Shown: in pieces, positions 44,029 to 52,476 of the stretch
How the letters are laid out: every line of letters starts with the position of its first letter
Numbering within the stretch: position 1 is the stretch's first letter
From: Haloarcula amylovorans
Lineage (GTDB): Archaea > Halobacteriota > Halobacteria > Halobacteriales > Haloarculaceae
Length of the DNA stretch: 64,000 nt
NCBI RefSeq assembly: GCF_004681185.1
Contig: NZ_SRIF01000014.1
Span: forward strand, 1 to 64,000
Direction of reading: 5' to 3'
Program-made: the position numbers and the translations under genes
Notes under the pieces: generated by a model
The model's database searches: none
Told to the model about the DNA's origin: nothing
The model's input: only the letters and a program-made list of their open reading frames with translations

Positions 44029-45285
44029 ATGGGCCGATTCAATCGAGAATCGTTCATCATCCAAGACAAAGACGTCCTCCGGGATGATTACCAGCCAGAG
44101 ACACTCGAGGAGCGGGACGAAGAACTCGACGAATATGCGGCCGCTCTCCGTCCCGTCATTCAGGGCTGGCAACCGAACAACGTCTTTCTCTATGGCGTTA
44201 CCGGCGTCGGGAAGACAGCTGCTACGCACGATCTTCTTGAGGAGCTGCAAGAATCCGCCGGAGAGTACGACGACGTCGATCTCAACGTTATTGAACTCAA
44301 CTGTACTGGCTGCACCACATCCTATCAGGTAGCGGTCAATCTCGTGAACGAGATTCGCTCTCCTTCTCACCCTCTCACCACAGTCTCGTCTTCGCGCGAA
44401 CCGATGAGCGAAACCGGGTATCAACAAAAACGCATCTTCAACGAACTCTACAACGACCTTGAGTCGATCGGTGGGACTATTCTCGTGGTTCTGGACGAGA
44501 TCGATAACATCGGCTCGGATGACGATATTCTGTACGAGCTTCCACGAGCACGCTCGCAATTGGATCTCGATGTGAAAATCGGTGTGGTCGGCATCTCGAA
44601 CGACTTCAAGTTCCGAGAAAACCTCTCTCCGAAAGTCAAGGACACTCTTTGCGAAGAGGAAATCTTGTTCCCTCCGTACGACGCGACTGAACTGCAGAAT
44701 ATTCTCAAGCAGCGAGCCGATATCGCGCTCTACGACGATGTCCTCGAATCAGATGTAATCCCACTGTGCGCCGCATTCTCTGCACAGGACTCGGGATCTG
44801 CTCGGCAGGCGTTACGGTTACTCCGGAAAGCAGCCGATATCGCCGAGAACGACGCGATGGCGGGTGGAGAGGCGGAAATCACCGAAGACCACGTTCGGGA
44901 GGCCAAGCATCAGATCCAGCGACAACAGGTTGTCGAAGGGATGCATTCGTTGACCCGGCAGGGGCAGTATGTGCTCCTGACTGTCTGCCAGCTAGCGGCA
45001 GAAGGTGAAACGCCTGAACGAACGAAACTGATCTATGAGCGATATCAAGCAGTTCTTCGAAATCACGGTAGTGAACCACTGAAACGCAGGCGGGTACACG
45101 ACCACTTGTCGGATTTGAGCCTCCACGGGATTTTACGGTTGGTCGACTCGTCGAGTGGACGCGGAAACTACAACGAATACGAGCTTGATGTCTCCCTGTC
45201 GTCGGCCCTTGACGCACTCGAAAGTGAACTCGGAGAGCTCGACGATATTCGTGAAACTGCCAAGCGGCATCGGGTTCTGGAGTAA
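44029..45285 (+). CDS. orc1: Orc1/Cdc6 replication initiator
   Basis: A 418-residue AAA+ initiator. The Walker A is VFLYGVTGVGKTAATHDL, the Walker B is ILVVLDEIDNIGSDDDIL, sensor 1 is GVVGISNDFKFRENLSPKVK, the sensor 2 region is GSARQALRLLRKAADIAEN, and the C-terminal winged helix follows (QYVLLTVCQLAAEGETPERT). It binds origin boxes and loads the helicase. It lies between two clusters of TTGCCAGTAAC boxes, the usual arrangement for an initiator and its own origin. ATG 44029 is preferred to the TTG at 44017. Confidence 0.95.
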   Translation: MGRFNRESFIIQDKDVLRDDYQPETLEERDEELDEYAAALRPVIQGWQPNNVFLYGVTGVGKTAATHDLLEELQESAGEYDDVDLNVIELNCTGCTTSYQVAVNLVNEIRSPSHPLTTVSSSREPMSETGYQQKRIFNELYNDLESIGGTILVVLDEIDNIGSDDDILYELPRARSQLDLDVKIGVVGISNDFKFRENLSPKVKDTLCEEEILFPPYDATELQNILKQRADIALYDDVLESDVIPLCAAFSAQDSGSARQALRLLRKAADIAENDAMAGGEAEITEDHVREAKHQIQRQQVVEGMHSLTRQGQYVLLTVCQLAAEGETPERTKLIYERYQAVLRNHGSEPLKRRRVHDHLSDLSLHGILRLVDSSSGRGNYNEYELDVSLSSALDALESELGELDDIRETAKRHRVLE

Positions 45286-45305
45286 CTTCTCAACCGCCAA
45301 CACCA

Positions 45306-45496
45306 GTACTGCCAATACCCTCTCCACTTTTGCCAGTAACCGCGCAACCGTCAGTGCCAGTTTATCCAGTACCCTCTCCGGTGTTGCCAGTAACCCCCTG
45401 CCCCAATCAATCCGACTAGTTACTACCAGGACCACCGTTGCCAATTACATCTAATAGCGTCTTGTCCTCCGATTTTACTGGCAATGGTGGAGTGTC
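45306..45496. repeat. Origin-box cluster downstream of orc1
   Basis: Boxes: TACTGCCAATACC (45307-45319), TCTCCACTTTTGCCAGTAAC (45321-45340), CTCTCCGGTGTTGCCAGTAA (45374-45393), CCACCGTTGCCAATTAC (45432-45448), and an inverted TTTTACTGGCAATGGTGGAG (45473-45492). As upstream, the outer copy is inverted, so the two clusters share one layout. A partial copy (CAGTGCCAGTTTATCCAGTA) lies at 45352-45371. Likely Orc1 binding sites. Confidence 0.75.
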
Positions 45497-45740
45497 TGAC
45501 AACATCTAAACAAAATTTCATTTACGAGCATTTGTAATCACTCTCCAGTGGACTACTCATCCCGAAAGGATTCGTGGTTCGAAGTTCCAATCTTGCACGG
45601 ATTCACCCCGCACTTACTACTCGAAAACGGGGGGGGTGTCTTCCTGTTAGAGTTCATTCGTTGTCTGGGCCATCGGTGAACCGGATTTCGTGGAGAAACG
45701 ACAGAAACGTCGGGGGTGTGAGTTACCGATTCGTCTCTGT
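45497..45740. other. Intergenic region, no gene seen
   Basis: Starts AT-rich (CTAAACAAAATTTCATTTACGA near 45507-45528), then returns to higher GC. The frames present (45574-45867 plus) are Ser/Arg-rich shadows. It probably belongs to the origin region. Confidence 0.35.
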
Positions 45741-46337
45741 CTACGGGTATTCCAGATCACTCACGAGAGCCTCGGCACACTCGACCAGATCGTCCTCAGT
45801 CGTCCACCGACAGAGACGTCCAGCCTCGTCGAGCATCTCGAAGATCGCGGTCTGCATTCCGCTGTAGGGATTATCGACGTCGACGTTCGTGTCGATCGCG
45901 TCCGCATCCAACGAGTCATACTCGCGTTTGAACACGTGAGTCTTCGCGAAGTACTCCTCGAGAGCCGTAAAGTAGCCCTGCTCGACGAGGAAGCCGCCCT
46001 GGGCGTGTTCGGCGACACCCACGATGATGTCCGTGTAATCGGCGAGCAGTCGGAACTTGAGGTAGGTATTCGTCCACTCGCTTCGAATGTCGACCATCAG
46101 GAACGCGTACGCACCGGGCTGCCGGTTGAGGCGATCTTTCACGAGCTGGAGACGACGGATCTCGGGTTTCCCGTAGCTGCCGAGAACGAAATACGAATTC
46201 TTAGCTGAGAAGATCGGCGTGAGCTCCGCAACACTCTGTTTGAGCGCTTCGTACTCCTCCGGTGTGAGTGAGGCCTCGTGCAGATACTCGTCGGCTTTCT
46301 CGGCGAGTTCATCGACAGTAACCGGTTCCTCACTCAT
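45741..46337 (-). CDS. Hypothetical protein with a possible nucleotide-binding Rossmann core
   Basis: A 198-residue protein. A helical N terminus (VDELAEKADEYLHEASLTPE) is followed by a beta-alpha unit NSYFVLGSYGKPEIRRLQL, then AYAFLMVDIRSEWTNTYLKF and YTDIIVGVAEHAQGGFLVEQ. The beta/alpha alternation and G-S-Y-G turn suggest a Rossmann-like core, perhaps TIR- or deoxyribosyltransferase-like, but no family was identified. It lies divergently from an HTH regulator. Confidence 0.6.
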   Translation of the reverse strand: MSEEPVTVDELAEKADEYLHEASLTPEEYEALKQSVAELTPIFSAKNSYFVLGSYGKPEIRRLQLVKDRLNRQPGAYAFLMVDIRSEWTNTYLKFRLLADYTDIIVGVAEHAQGGFLVEQGYFTALEEYFAKTHVFKREYDSLDADAIDTNVDVDNPYSGMQTAIFEMLDEAGRLCRWTTEDDLVECAEALVSDLEYP

Positions 46338-46342
46338 CTACC

Positions 46343-46356
46343 CGGGACTTCTCCCG
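46343..46356 (-). promoter_or_regulatory. Weak leader hairpin before the Rossmann-like gene
   Basis: CGGGA-CTTC-TCCCG forms a five-base-pair stem six bases before the ATG at 46337. It may be a short relative of the leader hairpins of the other minus-strand genes, but it lacks their GTTT upstream. Confidence 0.3.
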
Positions 46357-46458
46357 TACCCTGCTTCAATGTGGCGAATACATCGGTGACCGTATCGCAA
46401 AAGACCGATTCGTATTTGAGCGAAACGCTTTTGCACGCACTACACGAATTGTGGTGTA

Positions 46459-46869
46459 ATGAGTACCTCCGACCACACGCCAAGCGACCTGGAGTCCGTT
46501 CGAGAGCGGCTCAACGTCGTCACCCAGGAGACACGATTCGCGCTCCTCCAGGACATCCTCGGGCATCCGTCGGAACTGCCGACGCTGAGGGAACTCGACT
46601 ACGTCAACCCCAGCAAGAGCCAGACGACGATTCGCCAGCACCTCCAGCAGCTCGTCGACGCTGGCATCGTCGAGGAAATCCTCCTGCCCGAGGACCGCCG
46701 GAAGAACGATCTCCCGTACAAGTTCTACGGAATCAGTGAGAGTGGTCGGCAGTTCCTCGATGAGCACAAGCTCCTCCGGGCACAAGACACGCTTCGCGAG
46801 ATCTACGACCGTGTGGAGAAGACCGACGACATCAAACGGTACGAGACTGCCCCGCGACCCGAGCGCTAA
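46459..46869 (+). CDS. Winged-helix (ArsR-like) regulator
   Basis: A 136-residue winged-helix protein: VTQETRFALLQDILGHPSEL, PSKSQTTIRQHLQQLVDAGI, LPYKFYGISESGRQFLDEH. Helix-turn-helix positions match the ArsR/PadR-like haloarchaeal repressors. There is no Cys, so metal sensing is unlikely. It may be the plasmid-coded protein for the repeated palindromes nearby, but that is only a suggestion. Confidence 0.8.
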   Translation: MSTSDHTPSDLESVRERLNVVTQETRFALLQDILGHPSELPTLRELDYVNPSKSQTTIRQHLQQLVDAGIVEEILLPEDRRKNDLPYKFYGISESGRQFLDEHKLLRAQDTLREIYDRVEKTDDIKRYETAPRPER

Positions 46870-46943
46870 CAGCTCCCGTCTTTCACTTCGCAGACGGGGT
46901 GTCTCCCTGAACCATCGGTCATCCGACTGTGGCGTTATCTCGT

Positions 46944-47267
46944 CTATCCGTCAGGATTGACGGGACCTTTGTACTGAGAACGGATTTTGTCGCCGTCCCG
47001 CCACTGCCAGTAGTAGTAGCGGTTGTCGTTGATTTCCTTGATCGTGATCGTCGCCTTCGTCGGGACATCATCGGGGAGGTCATCGGGTCGCTCGTCGATC
47101 TCGTCTTCCTCCTCCGCTTCGGCAAGGCGGGCCTCGCGCTCGCGATGCTCGGCGAGGTCCTCGGCATAGTGGGCAACGTCTCGGAGCAGCTCGGGTGAAT
47201 AGCCGTTGAGTGTGTCGATGACGTCGGTGGGGAGGTCCGCTGGGGGCGTCGGTGGCTCGTAGGACAT
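46944..47267 (-). CDS. Small plasmid-type hypothetical protein
   Basis: A 107-residue protein: an acidic helical N-terminal half (PTDVIDTLNGYSPELLRDVA, EREARLAEAEEEDEID) and a C-terminal beta part (KATITIKEINDNRYYYWQWR, then QYKGPVNPDG) with the look of the small haloarchaeal DNA- or RNA-binding Y-W-Q-W proteins. It is directly downstream of palindrome copy 2 (14 bases before the ATG at 47267), so that element probably controls it. Confidence 0.65.
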   Translation of the reverse strand: MSYEPPTPPADLPTDVIDTLNGYSPELLRDVAHYAEDLAEHREREARLAEAEEEDEIDERPDDLPDDVPTKATITIKEINDNRYYYWQWRDGDKIRSQYKGPVNPDG

Positions 47268-47280
47268 GGGCCGATCTGTG

Positions 47281-47321
47281 TTAACCAACACAGGCGCAAA
47301 CTGCATAGTTTTGTTGGTTAA
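47281..47321. repeat. Split palindrome, copy 2
   Basis: TTAACCAACA at 47281-47290 and TGTTGGTTAA at 47312-47321, perfect 10-base arms, spacer 21. It lies immediately before the minus-strand gene starting at 47267, a promoter/operator position. Confidence 0.85.
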
Positions 47322-47439
47322 GTTGCTGCCAACTGTTCTCACCGGTTCTCCAGCAGCCGTCTCACTACTCGAAACTCTCCATCAAGGAGTTTCGTCTGAT
47401 GTTACAGTAGCCTCGGGAGATCTCGAACGCTGGGCGATC

Positions 47440-48258
47440 CTACGAGTTCGAGGGGAGACGCCCATCAGGTCGTGGGACCCGCCCCTGCTTGATCTCCTGA
47501 TCGACTCGCCGGAGGTGTTTACAGCCGCCCTCGGGCGTACGCTTCCGCCAGTCTGGACACGTACACGACTCGCTGATCACGTCGACTTCATACCAGTTTC
47601 CGGACGCCGATCGGACCTCATAGCGGCCACCCTTTTCGAGCAGCGAGACGGCCATCGATTCGTCGACGGCACGTCTGGTTCGCGGCTCGAGGTCGTCGTG
47701 CTGGGTTGAGTGCTCCGTGACGACCATCCGATCGCGTACGTCGCCGGTGCGGCCGCCGTCTGGAGCAACCGCAGCCTTGGGATCCTGGAGACGATCCGCA
47801 AGCAGGGCCTCAACTGGATGGCCCTCCGGCCACAGATAGTGGACTTCCCGCCGCTCGCGATGGTCGTAGGAGCCACAGGCGGCAGCGCTCCCAGTCCAGA
47901 CACGCCACGCCCCGAGTGCTGCCATCACGTCGACGATGACTCGCGGAACAGCGTCGTACTCGTCGGGGTAGAACACCCGGAACCGAGTACACTCCTCCTG
48001 CGGCGGAACCGTCTCCCACCACTCGACGTCGTCGTCCCAACTGTTGCACATCGCGTCGTCCTCTCCGTAGCCGACAGTCACGCCGTCAACCTGCGGTACT
48101 TCCACCGATGTGTCGTCAGCCTCTCCTTCGAGCAGCCGAAGGACGGCGTACCTGAGATACTCGTGTTCCGGATGGTCCGAAGATTGGGCGACCTGCTCAT
48201 GGTGCTCTGCGACTCGCTCTGCCTCGTCGAGAACGGTCGTTAGATATCGGTCGGTCAT
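47440..48258 (-). CDS. SWIM zinc-finger protein
   Basis: A 272-residue protein. The C-terminal part has a SWIM domain (YEVDVISESCTCPDWRKRT, then GCKHLRRVDQEI), i.e. the CxC-xn-CxH zinc ligands, which bind nucleic acid or protein. The N-terminal ~190 residues are acidic and unrecognised. A palindrome copy (48311-48352) and a GC hairpin (48285-48298) lie in its leader. The ATG at 48258 is chosen over the longer frame, which would include the hairpin. Confidence 0.8.
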   Translation of the reverse strand: MTDRYLTTVLDEAERVAEHHEQVAQSSDHPEHEYLRYAVLRLLEGEADDTSVEVPQVDGVTVGYGEDDAMCNSWDDDVEWWETVPPQEECTRFRVFYPDEYDAVPRVIVDVMAALGAWRVWTGSAAACGSYDHRERREVHYLWPEGHPVEALLADRLQDPKAAVAPDGGRTGDVRDRMVVTEHSTQHDDLEPRTRRAVDESMAVSLLEKGGRYEVRSASGNWYEVDVISESCTCPDWRKRTPEGGCKHLRRVDQEIKQGRVPRPDGRLPSNS

Positions 48259-48284
48259 AGGTCGGTGGAGACAGGAGTGCGCCT

Positions 48285-48298
48285 CCGCCCTTCGGCGG
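48285..48298 (-). promoter_or_regulatory. Leader hairpin of the SWIM gene
   Basis: In transcript sense, CCGCC-GAAG-GGCGG, preceded by GTTTTTC and 26 bases before the ATG at 48258. One of the recurring GTTT-plus-hairpin leader elements. Confidence 0.6.
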
Positions 48299-48310
48299 GC
48301 GCTGAAAAAC

Positions 48311-48352
48311 TTAACCAACGAATAGCGATCCATCGTATCCTTTGTTGGTTAA
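48311..48352. repeat. Split palindrome, copy 3
   Basis: TTAACCAAC at 48311-48319 and GTTGGTTAA at 48344-48352, spacer 24. It abuts the leader hairpin of the SWIM gene, on its upstream side. Confidence 0.85.
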
Positions 48353-48457
48353 TTCATCTCCGCTCAAATTCTGAGCCGGATCGGATTACCGGAGCCAAGA
48401 ATGGTATATCTGTATAGCGATAACGTCATAGGGAATACGGGGGACAAGACTAATACC

Positions 48458-48478
48458 GTTAGATGCGATACCGATAAC
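48458..48478. promoter_or_regulatory. Candidate operator dyad of the HTH/nucleotidyltransferase operon
   Basis: GTTA (48458-48461) and TAAC (48475-48478) flank a 13-base spacer and end five bases before the ATG at 48484. A similar dyad (GTTAC/GTAAC) lies just before the paralogous gene at 29648. Confidence 0.35.
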
Positions 48479-48483
48479 TAGCG

Positions 48484-49158
48484 ATGATGGAGTACGTCGA
48501 CGAGACCGCGGCGAAAATCATGGTCGCGGCCCGGCCGGGCGACTCGATTCGTCGAATCGCCCAGAAGATCGACGGCTCCTACTCGTGGGTCTACGACTGG
48601 ATCGAGCGGTTGGAGGACGCAGGCTTCATCCGGCGTGAGGACGGCGTCTACATCGAGAATTACGCTGTCAGGGATCGCTACTACGATCTCGTCGCGGCCA
48701 TCTCTCGCGCTGTTCCCCCCTCGATCGACGACGGCTACGTCATTCCGCACTTCGCCGGGATGCCCTTTGCGTACACGAAAATCGACGGCGTCTACGTCTG
48801 GACCCATGGCGGTTATCAGATCGCCCGCGGCCACGACGACTATCCGATCTTCATCCAGGTTGCCGACCGTGATATCGAACGGTGGACGGCGTTCTTCGAT
48901 GAGTTCGGGATTCCGAGCCGGATCGAAGAGCGGCCGGACGCGACCGACTCCGACGCGGCCGTCTCGTACGTGTTGTTCCCGACGAGTGGGGGCATCACTC
49001 GCGAGTGGGTCGACGGCAATCCGGTTATTCCGTTGGACGAGACGATCGAGCACATGTTGGAGTACCGGGTGAACTACGAGCCGGCGTTGGAGATGATCGC
49101 CGACGAGTACGACCGCGATATCGACGCGTCCCACGAGGATCCGCGTCTCAATGCATGA
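48484..49158 (+). CDS. AbiEi-like HTH antitoxin, copy 2 (paired with a nucleotidyltransferase)
   Basis: A 224-residue protein. The winged helix (AAKIMVAARPGDSIRRIAQK, then SYSWVYDWIERLEDAGFIR) is followed by the conserved C-terminal domain (PPSIDDGYVIPHFAGMPFAY, VYVWTHGGYQIARGHDDYP). Its stop overlaps the next start by four bases (ATGA), as in type IV toxin-antitoxin pairs of AbiE type. It probably neutralises and represses the nucleotidyltransferase. A second ATG at 48487 aligns better with the paralogue starts. Confidence 0.8.
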   Translation: MMEYVDETAAKIMVAARPGDSIRRIAQKIDGSYSWVYDWIERLEDAGFIRREDGVYIENYAVRDRYYDLVAAISRAVPPSIDDGYVIPHFAGMPFAYTKIDGVYVWTHGGYQIARGHDDYPIFIQVADRDIERWTAFFDEFGIPSRIEERPDATDSDAAVSYVLFPTSGGITREWVDGNPVIPLDETIEHMLEYRVNYEPALEMIADEYDRDIDASHEDPRLNA

Positions 49159-49850
49159 GCCTCGGTGAACGCGAAGACGAACTACTGGATACGCTGGAGG
49201 CAGTCATCGACGCTGACCTGCCGTACGTGCTCGTCGGTGGGTGGGCGATCGCGGCGTTCAATCAACGCTTCACCACGGACGTCGACGTCGTCATTCCGGC
49301 CCAAGCGGTCGACGACTACACGGACCTTCTCACCGACCGCGGCTACGAGAAAACGGCCGATGTCGAGCGAAACGAACTCTACGAGGGCCGGACTATCCGG
49401 TTTACGAAAGATATCGGGAATCCGGTTCAGTTCGACGCGATGGTGGACGCGCTGGGCTGTCGCCAGACGGAAGCTGAATGGTCGTATCGCTATCTGGCCC
49501 AGCACTCTGTCACCGAGGAACTGCGAACCGGGCGCCCGGTAACAGCCAGGATTCCGGAACGGGAGTTGCTGTTCGCGGTGAAACTCCACAGTGGCCGCAA
49601 GGCAGACTCTCGGGATCTGGTGGTGCTGGCTGCTGGCGCGGATTTCGACCGGATCGCGACCCATCTGCATCGCGGAGAGTCCGAGAAGCTCGCTGGTCGC
49701 ATCGAGACTGTCCTCAACCGCCTCACGTCGGAGGATTTCGCAGATGCATTCAAAGGAGTCTTCGAACAGCAAACGGTTCCCGAACAGGATATCGATGCCG
49801 TCGTTGAGTTCCTTCGTGACCAGCAGCGCCGAATCGATTCTGAACGATAA
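49155..49850 (+). CDS. AbiEii-like nucleotidyltransferase toxin
   Basis: A 231-residue protein of the MNT/AbiEii fold. The active-site region is YVLVGGWAIAAFNQRFTTDV followed by DVVI, giving the GG-x-A and T-D-V-D metal-binding residues. A later KDIGNPVQFDAMVDAL could supply the third carboxylate, and a conserved-looking Lys region follows (FAVKLHSGRKADSRDLVVL). Such toxins transfer a nucleotide, often to tRNA. Start at the ATG 49155 inside the ATGA overlap. Confidence 0.85.
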   Translation: MSLGEREDELLDTLEAVIDADLPYVLVGGWAIAAFNQRFTTDVDVVIPAQAVDDYTDLLTDRGYEKTADVERNELYEGRTIRFTKDIGNPVQFDAMVDALGCRQTEAEWSYRYLAQHSVTEELRTGRPVTARIPERELLFAVKLHSGRKADSRDLVVLAAGADFDRIATHLHRGESEKLAGRIETVLNRLTSEDFADAFKGVFEQQTVPEQDIDAVVEFLRDQQRRIDSER

Positions 49851-49915
49851 CATCGACTGTCGGTGGGGTTTGTCTTGGAATCGATCGAAACGCGCAGGGT
49901 CGGACGCCGAACGAA

Positions 49916-49956
49916 TTAACCAACAGAGTGGGATAGTACCCCAAGCCGTTGGTTAA
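49916..49956. repeat. Split palindrome, copy 4
   Basis: TTAACCAAC at 49916-49924 and GTTGGTTAA at 49948-49956, spacer 23. It lies between two convergent gene ends, not in a promoter position, which argues against a simple operator role for every copy. Confidence 0.85.
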
Positions 49957-49974
49957 CAGCTGGAGAAGGCGTGT

Positions 49975-50913
49975 TCAGTCCTCGGCGACCGTCCCGATTA
50001 TCTCTTGCGCGGTGGAACTGATCCGGCCGAGACGCTCCTGAATGCTCTCCGCATCGTCGTCCTGCCACGCGGCAAGATAGAACGCTGACCCGCTCGTATC
50101 CAGGTTGAAATACCGCCCGACGATGTACGCAACGGCTTCGGCTTCGACCTCGCGTTTTGCGCGCTCGGGTTCGTCGTTGACATCGAAATGGAGCAGTGCG
50201 TGGGCGTACTCGTGAATCAGCGTCACCGCGAGGTCGGCCTGATTCGCTCTATCTTTCGCTTCGACGACGGGTTGGCACTCGTCGAGATTCCGGTGTTTGC
50301 AGACGCCTTTCGCGTCGTCATGCTCCCACTCAGCAGCGTCGACGACACGGACGTCGACATCGAGAGTAGCTGCCGCATCAAGGAGCGCTGGCACCAGGTC
50401 GTCGGCGTTACCAGTGGCCTCGGTTTCCAGCTCGGGGAGCGGTTCGCCCTCGGTTTGAGACACATCGAAGACTGCAGTTGGTTTGAATCCAACCAGTCCT
50501 TTGGACCACTCCTCGGCCGGTGTCTCGTCGTAGTCACAGTCGCTTTGCTCGTGGTAGCTCGGTGAGTTCTCGCACTCGGGGCACTGCTTCGTAATAATGG
50601 GTGCCCAGATCCAGATCGCCTGTTCGCCCTCTTGGACGTGCCGGTCGAACTCCGATCGCCACGTATTGTAGCCCGCTACGCGGGTTGCCTCGGGACACTG
50701 GAGCTTGATCAAGAGGGTGTTGCGATGGGAGTAGTCGTGGAATCGGGACTGGACATCGAGCCACTCTTGGAACTGTTGGCTGGCTTTTGCCTCGTCGACG
50801 TCTGCGACGAGCTCGTCGATCCAGTCTTCGATGGTACTGTGCATCTCGTCGTGTCGGGTGTCGGTCTCCTCGAACGAGACTCCCGACTCACTGGCTGTCA
50901 TCATGGATTGCAT
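49975..50913 (-). CDS. ArdC-like antirestriction / zincin metallopeptidase protein
   Basis: A 312-residue protein. The N-terminal part matches the ArdC ssDNA-binding domain (FQEWLDVQSRFHDYSHRNTL, then WIWAPIITKQCPECENSPSY), and the C-terminal part has the zincin signature in AVTLIHEYAHALLHFDV (HExxH) with downstream Glu in KREVEAEAVAYIVG. ArdC proteins protect incoming conjugative DNA. A 4-Cys/His insertion (CPECEN, CDYDE) sits between. A leader hairpin lies 42 bases upstream. ATGs at 50913 and 50901 are both possible starts. Confidence 0.85.
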   Translation of the reverse strand: MQSMMTASESGVSFEETDTRHDEMHSTIEDWIDELVADVDEAKASQQFQEWLDVQSRFHDYSHRNTLLIKLQCPEATRVAGYNTWRSEFDRHVQEGEQAIWIWAPIITKQCPECENSPSYHEQSDCDYDETPAEEWSKGLVGFKPTAVFDVSQTEGEPLPELETEATGNADDLVPALLDAAATLDVDVRVVDAAEWEHDDAKGVCKHRNLDECQPVVEAKDRANQADLAVTLIHEYAHALLHFDVNDEPERAKREVEAEAVAYIVGRYFNLDTSGSAFYLAAWQDDDAESIQERLGRISSTAQEIIGTVAED

Positions 50914-50955
50914 CACATCGAGTACGACGACGTCTCCGAGAAGTCAGGACGCGCC

Positions 50956-50972
50956 GCGCCCCTCGGGGGCGC
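50956..50972 (-). promoter_or_regulatory. Leader hairpin of the ArdC-like gene
   Basis: GCGCCCC-TCG-GGGGCGC on the plus strand gives a perfect seven-base-pair stem; in transcript sense it follows GTTTATCGT. It lies 42 bases before the ATG at 50913. Confidence 0.65.
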
Positions 50973-51016
50973 ACGATAAACATCGGCGCGACTTCGGGGG
51001 GTTTAGATCGGGGCTG

Positions 51017-51364
51017 CTATCGGAGCGCTGCTTTCTCGTCAGCGAAGCCGACCGTGACGAGGTACTCGAGGAACGCGTCGAACTGGTCGACATCGCTCGG
51101 CGTGTCCGTCGCGAGGTGTCGAACCCACTCGATCGCCCACTGGAACGCGGGATCGGTTCCGCCCTTGCCATGTATATACCACCAGCGGGCGGCCTTCAGG
51201 ACGACGAGCGGATTCGTCGGCGGTTGCTCGCTTGCGAGTCCACGAGTGATCGATCGGATTTCCTCGGGTACCTCAGCGGGGTCGACCTCGCCTGATTGGG
51301 TGTTCGATACGTCGACTGGAATATCGTCGATCGAGACATCGTTCGGACGCTGTTGTTGACTCAC
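51017..51364 (-). CDS. Small plasmid-type hypothetical protein
   Basis: A 115-residue acidic helical protein (EEIRSITRGLASEQPPTNPL, VLKAARWWYIHGKGGTDPAF, QWAIEWVRHLATDTPSDVDQ). No family was recognised. The start is GTG at 51364 with an AGGTGA-like Shine-Dalgarno upstream. It has its own leader hairpin and lies upstream of the ArdC-like gene. Confidence 0.65.
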   Translation of the reverse strand: MSQQQRPNDVSIDDIPVDVSNTQSGEVDPAEVPEEIRSITRGLASEQPPTNPLVVLKAARWWYIHGKGGTDPAFQWAIEWVRHLATDTPSDVDQFDAFLEYLVTVGFADEKAALR

Positions 51365-51404
51365 GGAAAATCACCTTCTCGGAGGACTTTTTGGATCGAG
51401 CCCT

Positions 51405-51420
51405 CGCCCCCTCCGGGGCG
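51405..51420 (-). promoter_or_regulatory. Leader hairpin of the gene at 51017-51364
   Basis: CGCCCC-CTCC-GGGGCG, six-base-pair stem, preceded in transcript sense by GGTTTTTCG. It lies 40 bases before the GTG at 51364. Confidence 0.65.
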
Positions 51421-51439
51421 CGAAAAACCACTCGTAGCG

Positions 51440-52441
51440 TCACGCCGGTGGAATGTACACGCTCTGCTCGCCGGCGATCTCCTCGAGGTTGTTCCGATGG
51501 CGATGCGAGAAGTAGCACTCGTAGCTGCAGTAGCCACAGAGCACGCCGGTATCATACTCCGCGATGAAGGGACCGCGCCGAGTCGTCCAGACGTTCGCTT
51601 CACATTCGGTACACGCAGCACTATCGAGGTCGGTTGGTGACGGCCCCTCGTACTCGATTTCGAGGATGTCGCTATGTGGCGCTGAGTCAGGCCAGACGCC
51701 GTGGGACTGCCAGAAGGCCTTGATGCGGGCGAGACTGTGTCGCACCGTCTTCCGAACTGTGACGTGGGAGGCGTCACGACCGCTATCATCCCAGCCGTCA
51801 GCCGTCCAGAACTCCCCGAACTGCGCGCCGCGATGCAGCCCGTTCCAATCGAGGCCGACGATGTCGGCTGGTGGCTCGTCGGTGAGTGTCGGCCTGGTCA
51901 GCTGTCGAATGGCGTCGAGCTGCTTGGGCGGACTCCCACCGAGGATGTGGACGCGCCGCCCTCTCCAATCGGTTGGGTCGGAGAACTCGTGCGCCAGGCG
52001 ATCGGCGTACCCTCGCGAATAGCCGAGGATGATATCATCTGGGATCGTGTCAATCACCGCTTGGGATTTCGGGACGATGATGACCTCGGCATCGGGAAAG
52101 CTGTCCTGAATCTCACGAGCAGCAGCGATGTGGGCGTCAACGTCAGTAGGTTCGTAGATGTCGCCGATGACACCGACCTGTGGCTCGTACTCGAAGAACC
52201 GCTCGACGAATCGATCCAGATCGGGGTTCTGGAAGTCGTTGTCGAGCATCCCGACGGGGAGGGTGAGATTCTGATATTGGGTCTCCTGATACCCGCAGTC
52301 CTCCCGAAAGCCGGGAAGGAAACCGAGCTCATAGGCATCCAGAGTGAACGGCGCTCGATGGAGGAACGCCACGATGTCGGCTTGTCTGGCGGCAGCGATG
52401 TCGCTCGCCGTGCTGGCGCTGGAGCTCAGCTCGAGGGACAT
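51440..52441 (-). CDS. Plasmid-type hypothetical with a Cys4 zinc-ribbon-like C terminus
   Basis: A 333-residue protein. A beta/alpha domain of TIM-barrel-like order (VGVIGDIYEPTDVDAHIAAA, AEVIIVPKSQAVIDTIPDDI, RRVHILGGSPPKQLDAIRQL, then VGLDWNGLHRGAQ) is followed by a helical linker and a C-terminal Cys-rich part (ACTECEANVW, then VLCGYCSYECYFSHRHRNN). It resembles tRNA-guanine-transglycosylase-like folds in layout only. The ATG at 52441 is preferred to the longer frame, which runs through the leader. Function unknown. Confidence 0.65.
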   Translation of the reverse strand: MSLELSSSASTASDIAAARQADIVAFLHRAPFTLDAYELGFLPGFREDCGYQETQYQNLTLPVGMLDNDFQNPDLDRFVERFFEYEPQVGVIGDIYEPTDVDAHIAAAREIQDSFPDAEVIIVPKSQAVIDTIPDDIILGYSRGYADRLAHEFSDPTDWRGRRVHILGGSPPKQLDAIRQLTRPTLTDEPPADIVGLDWNGLHRGAQFGEFWTADGWDDSGRDASHVTVRKTVRHSLARIKAFWQSHGVWPDSAPHSDILEIEYEGPSPTDLDSAACTECEANVWTTRRGPFIAEYDTGVLCGYCSYECYFSHRHRNNLEEIAGEQSVYIPPA

Positions 52442-52476
52442 GATTGGAGTTACGAGGCCGCTGTTGGCCGCCCCGC

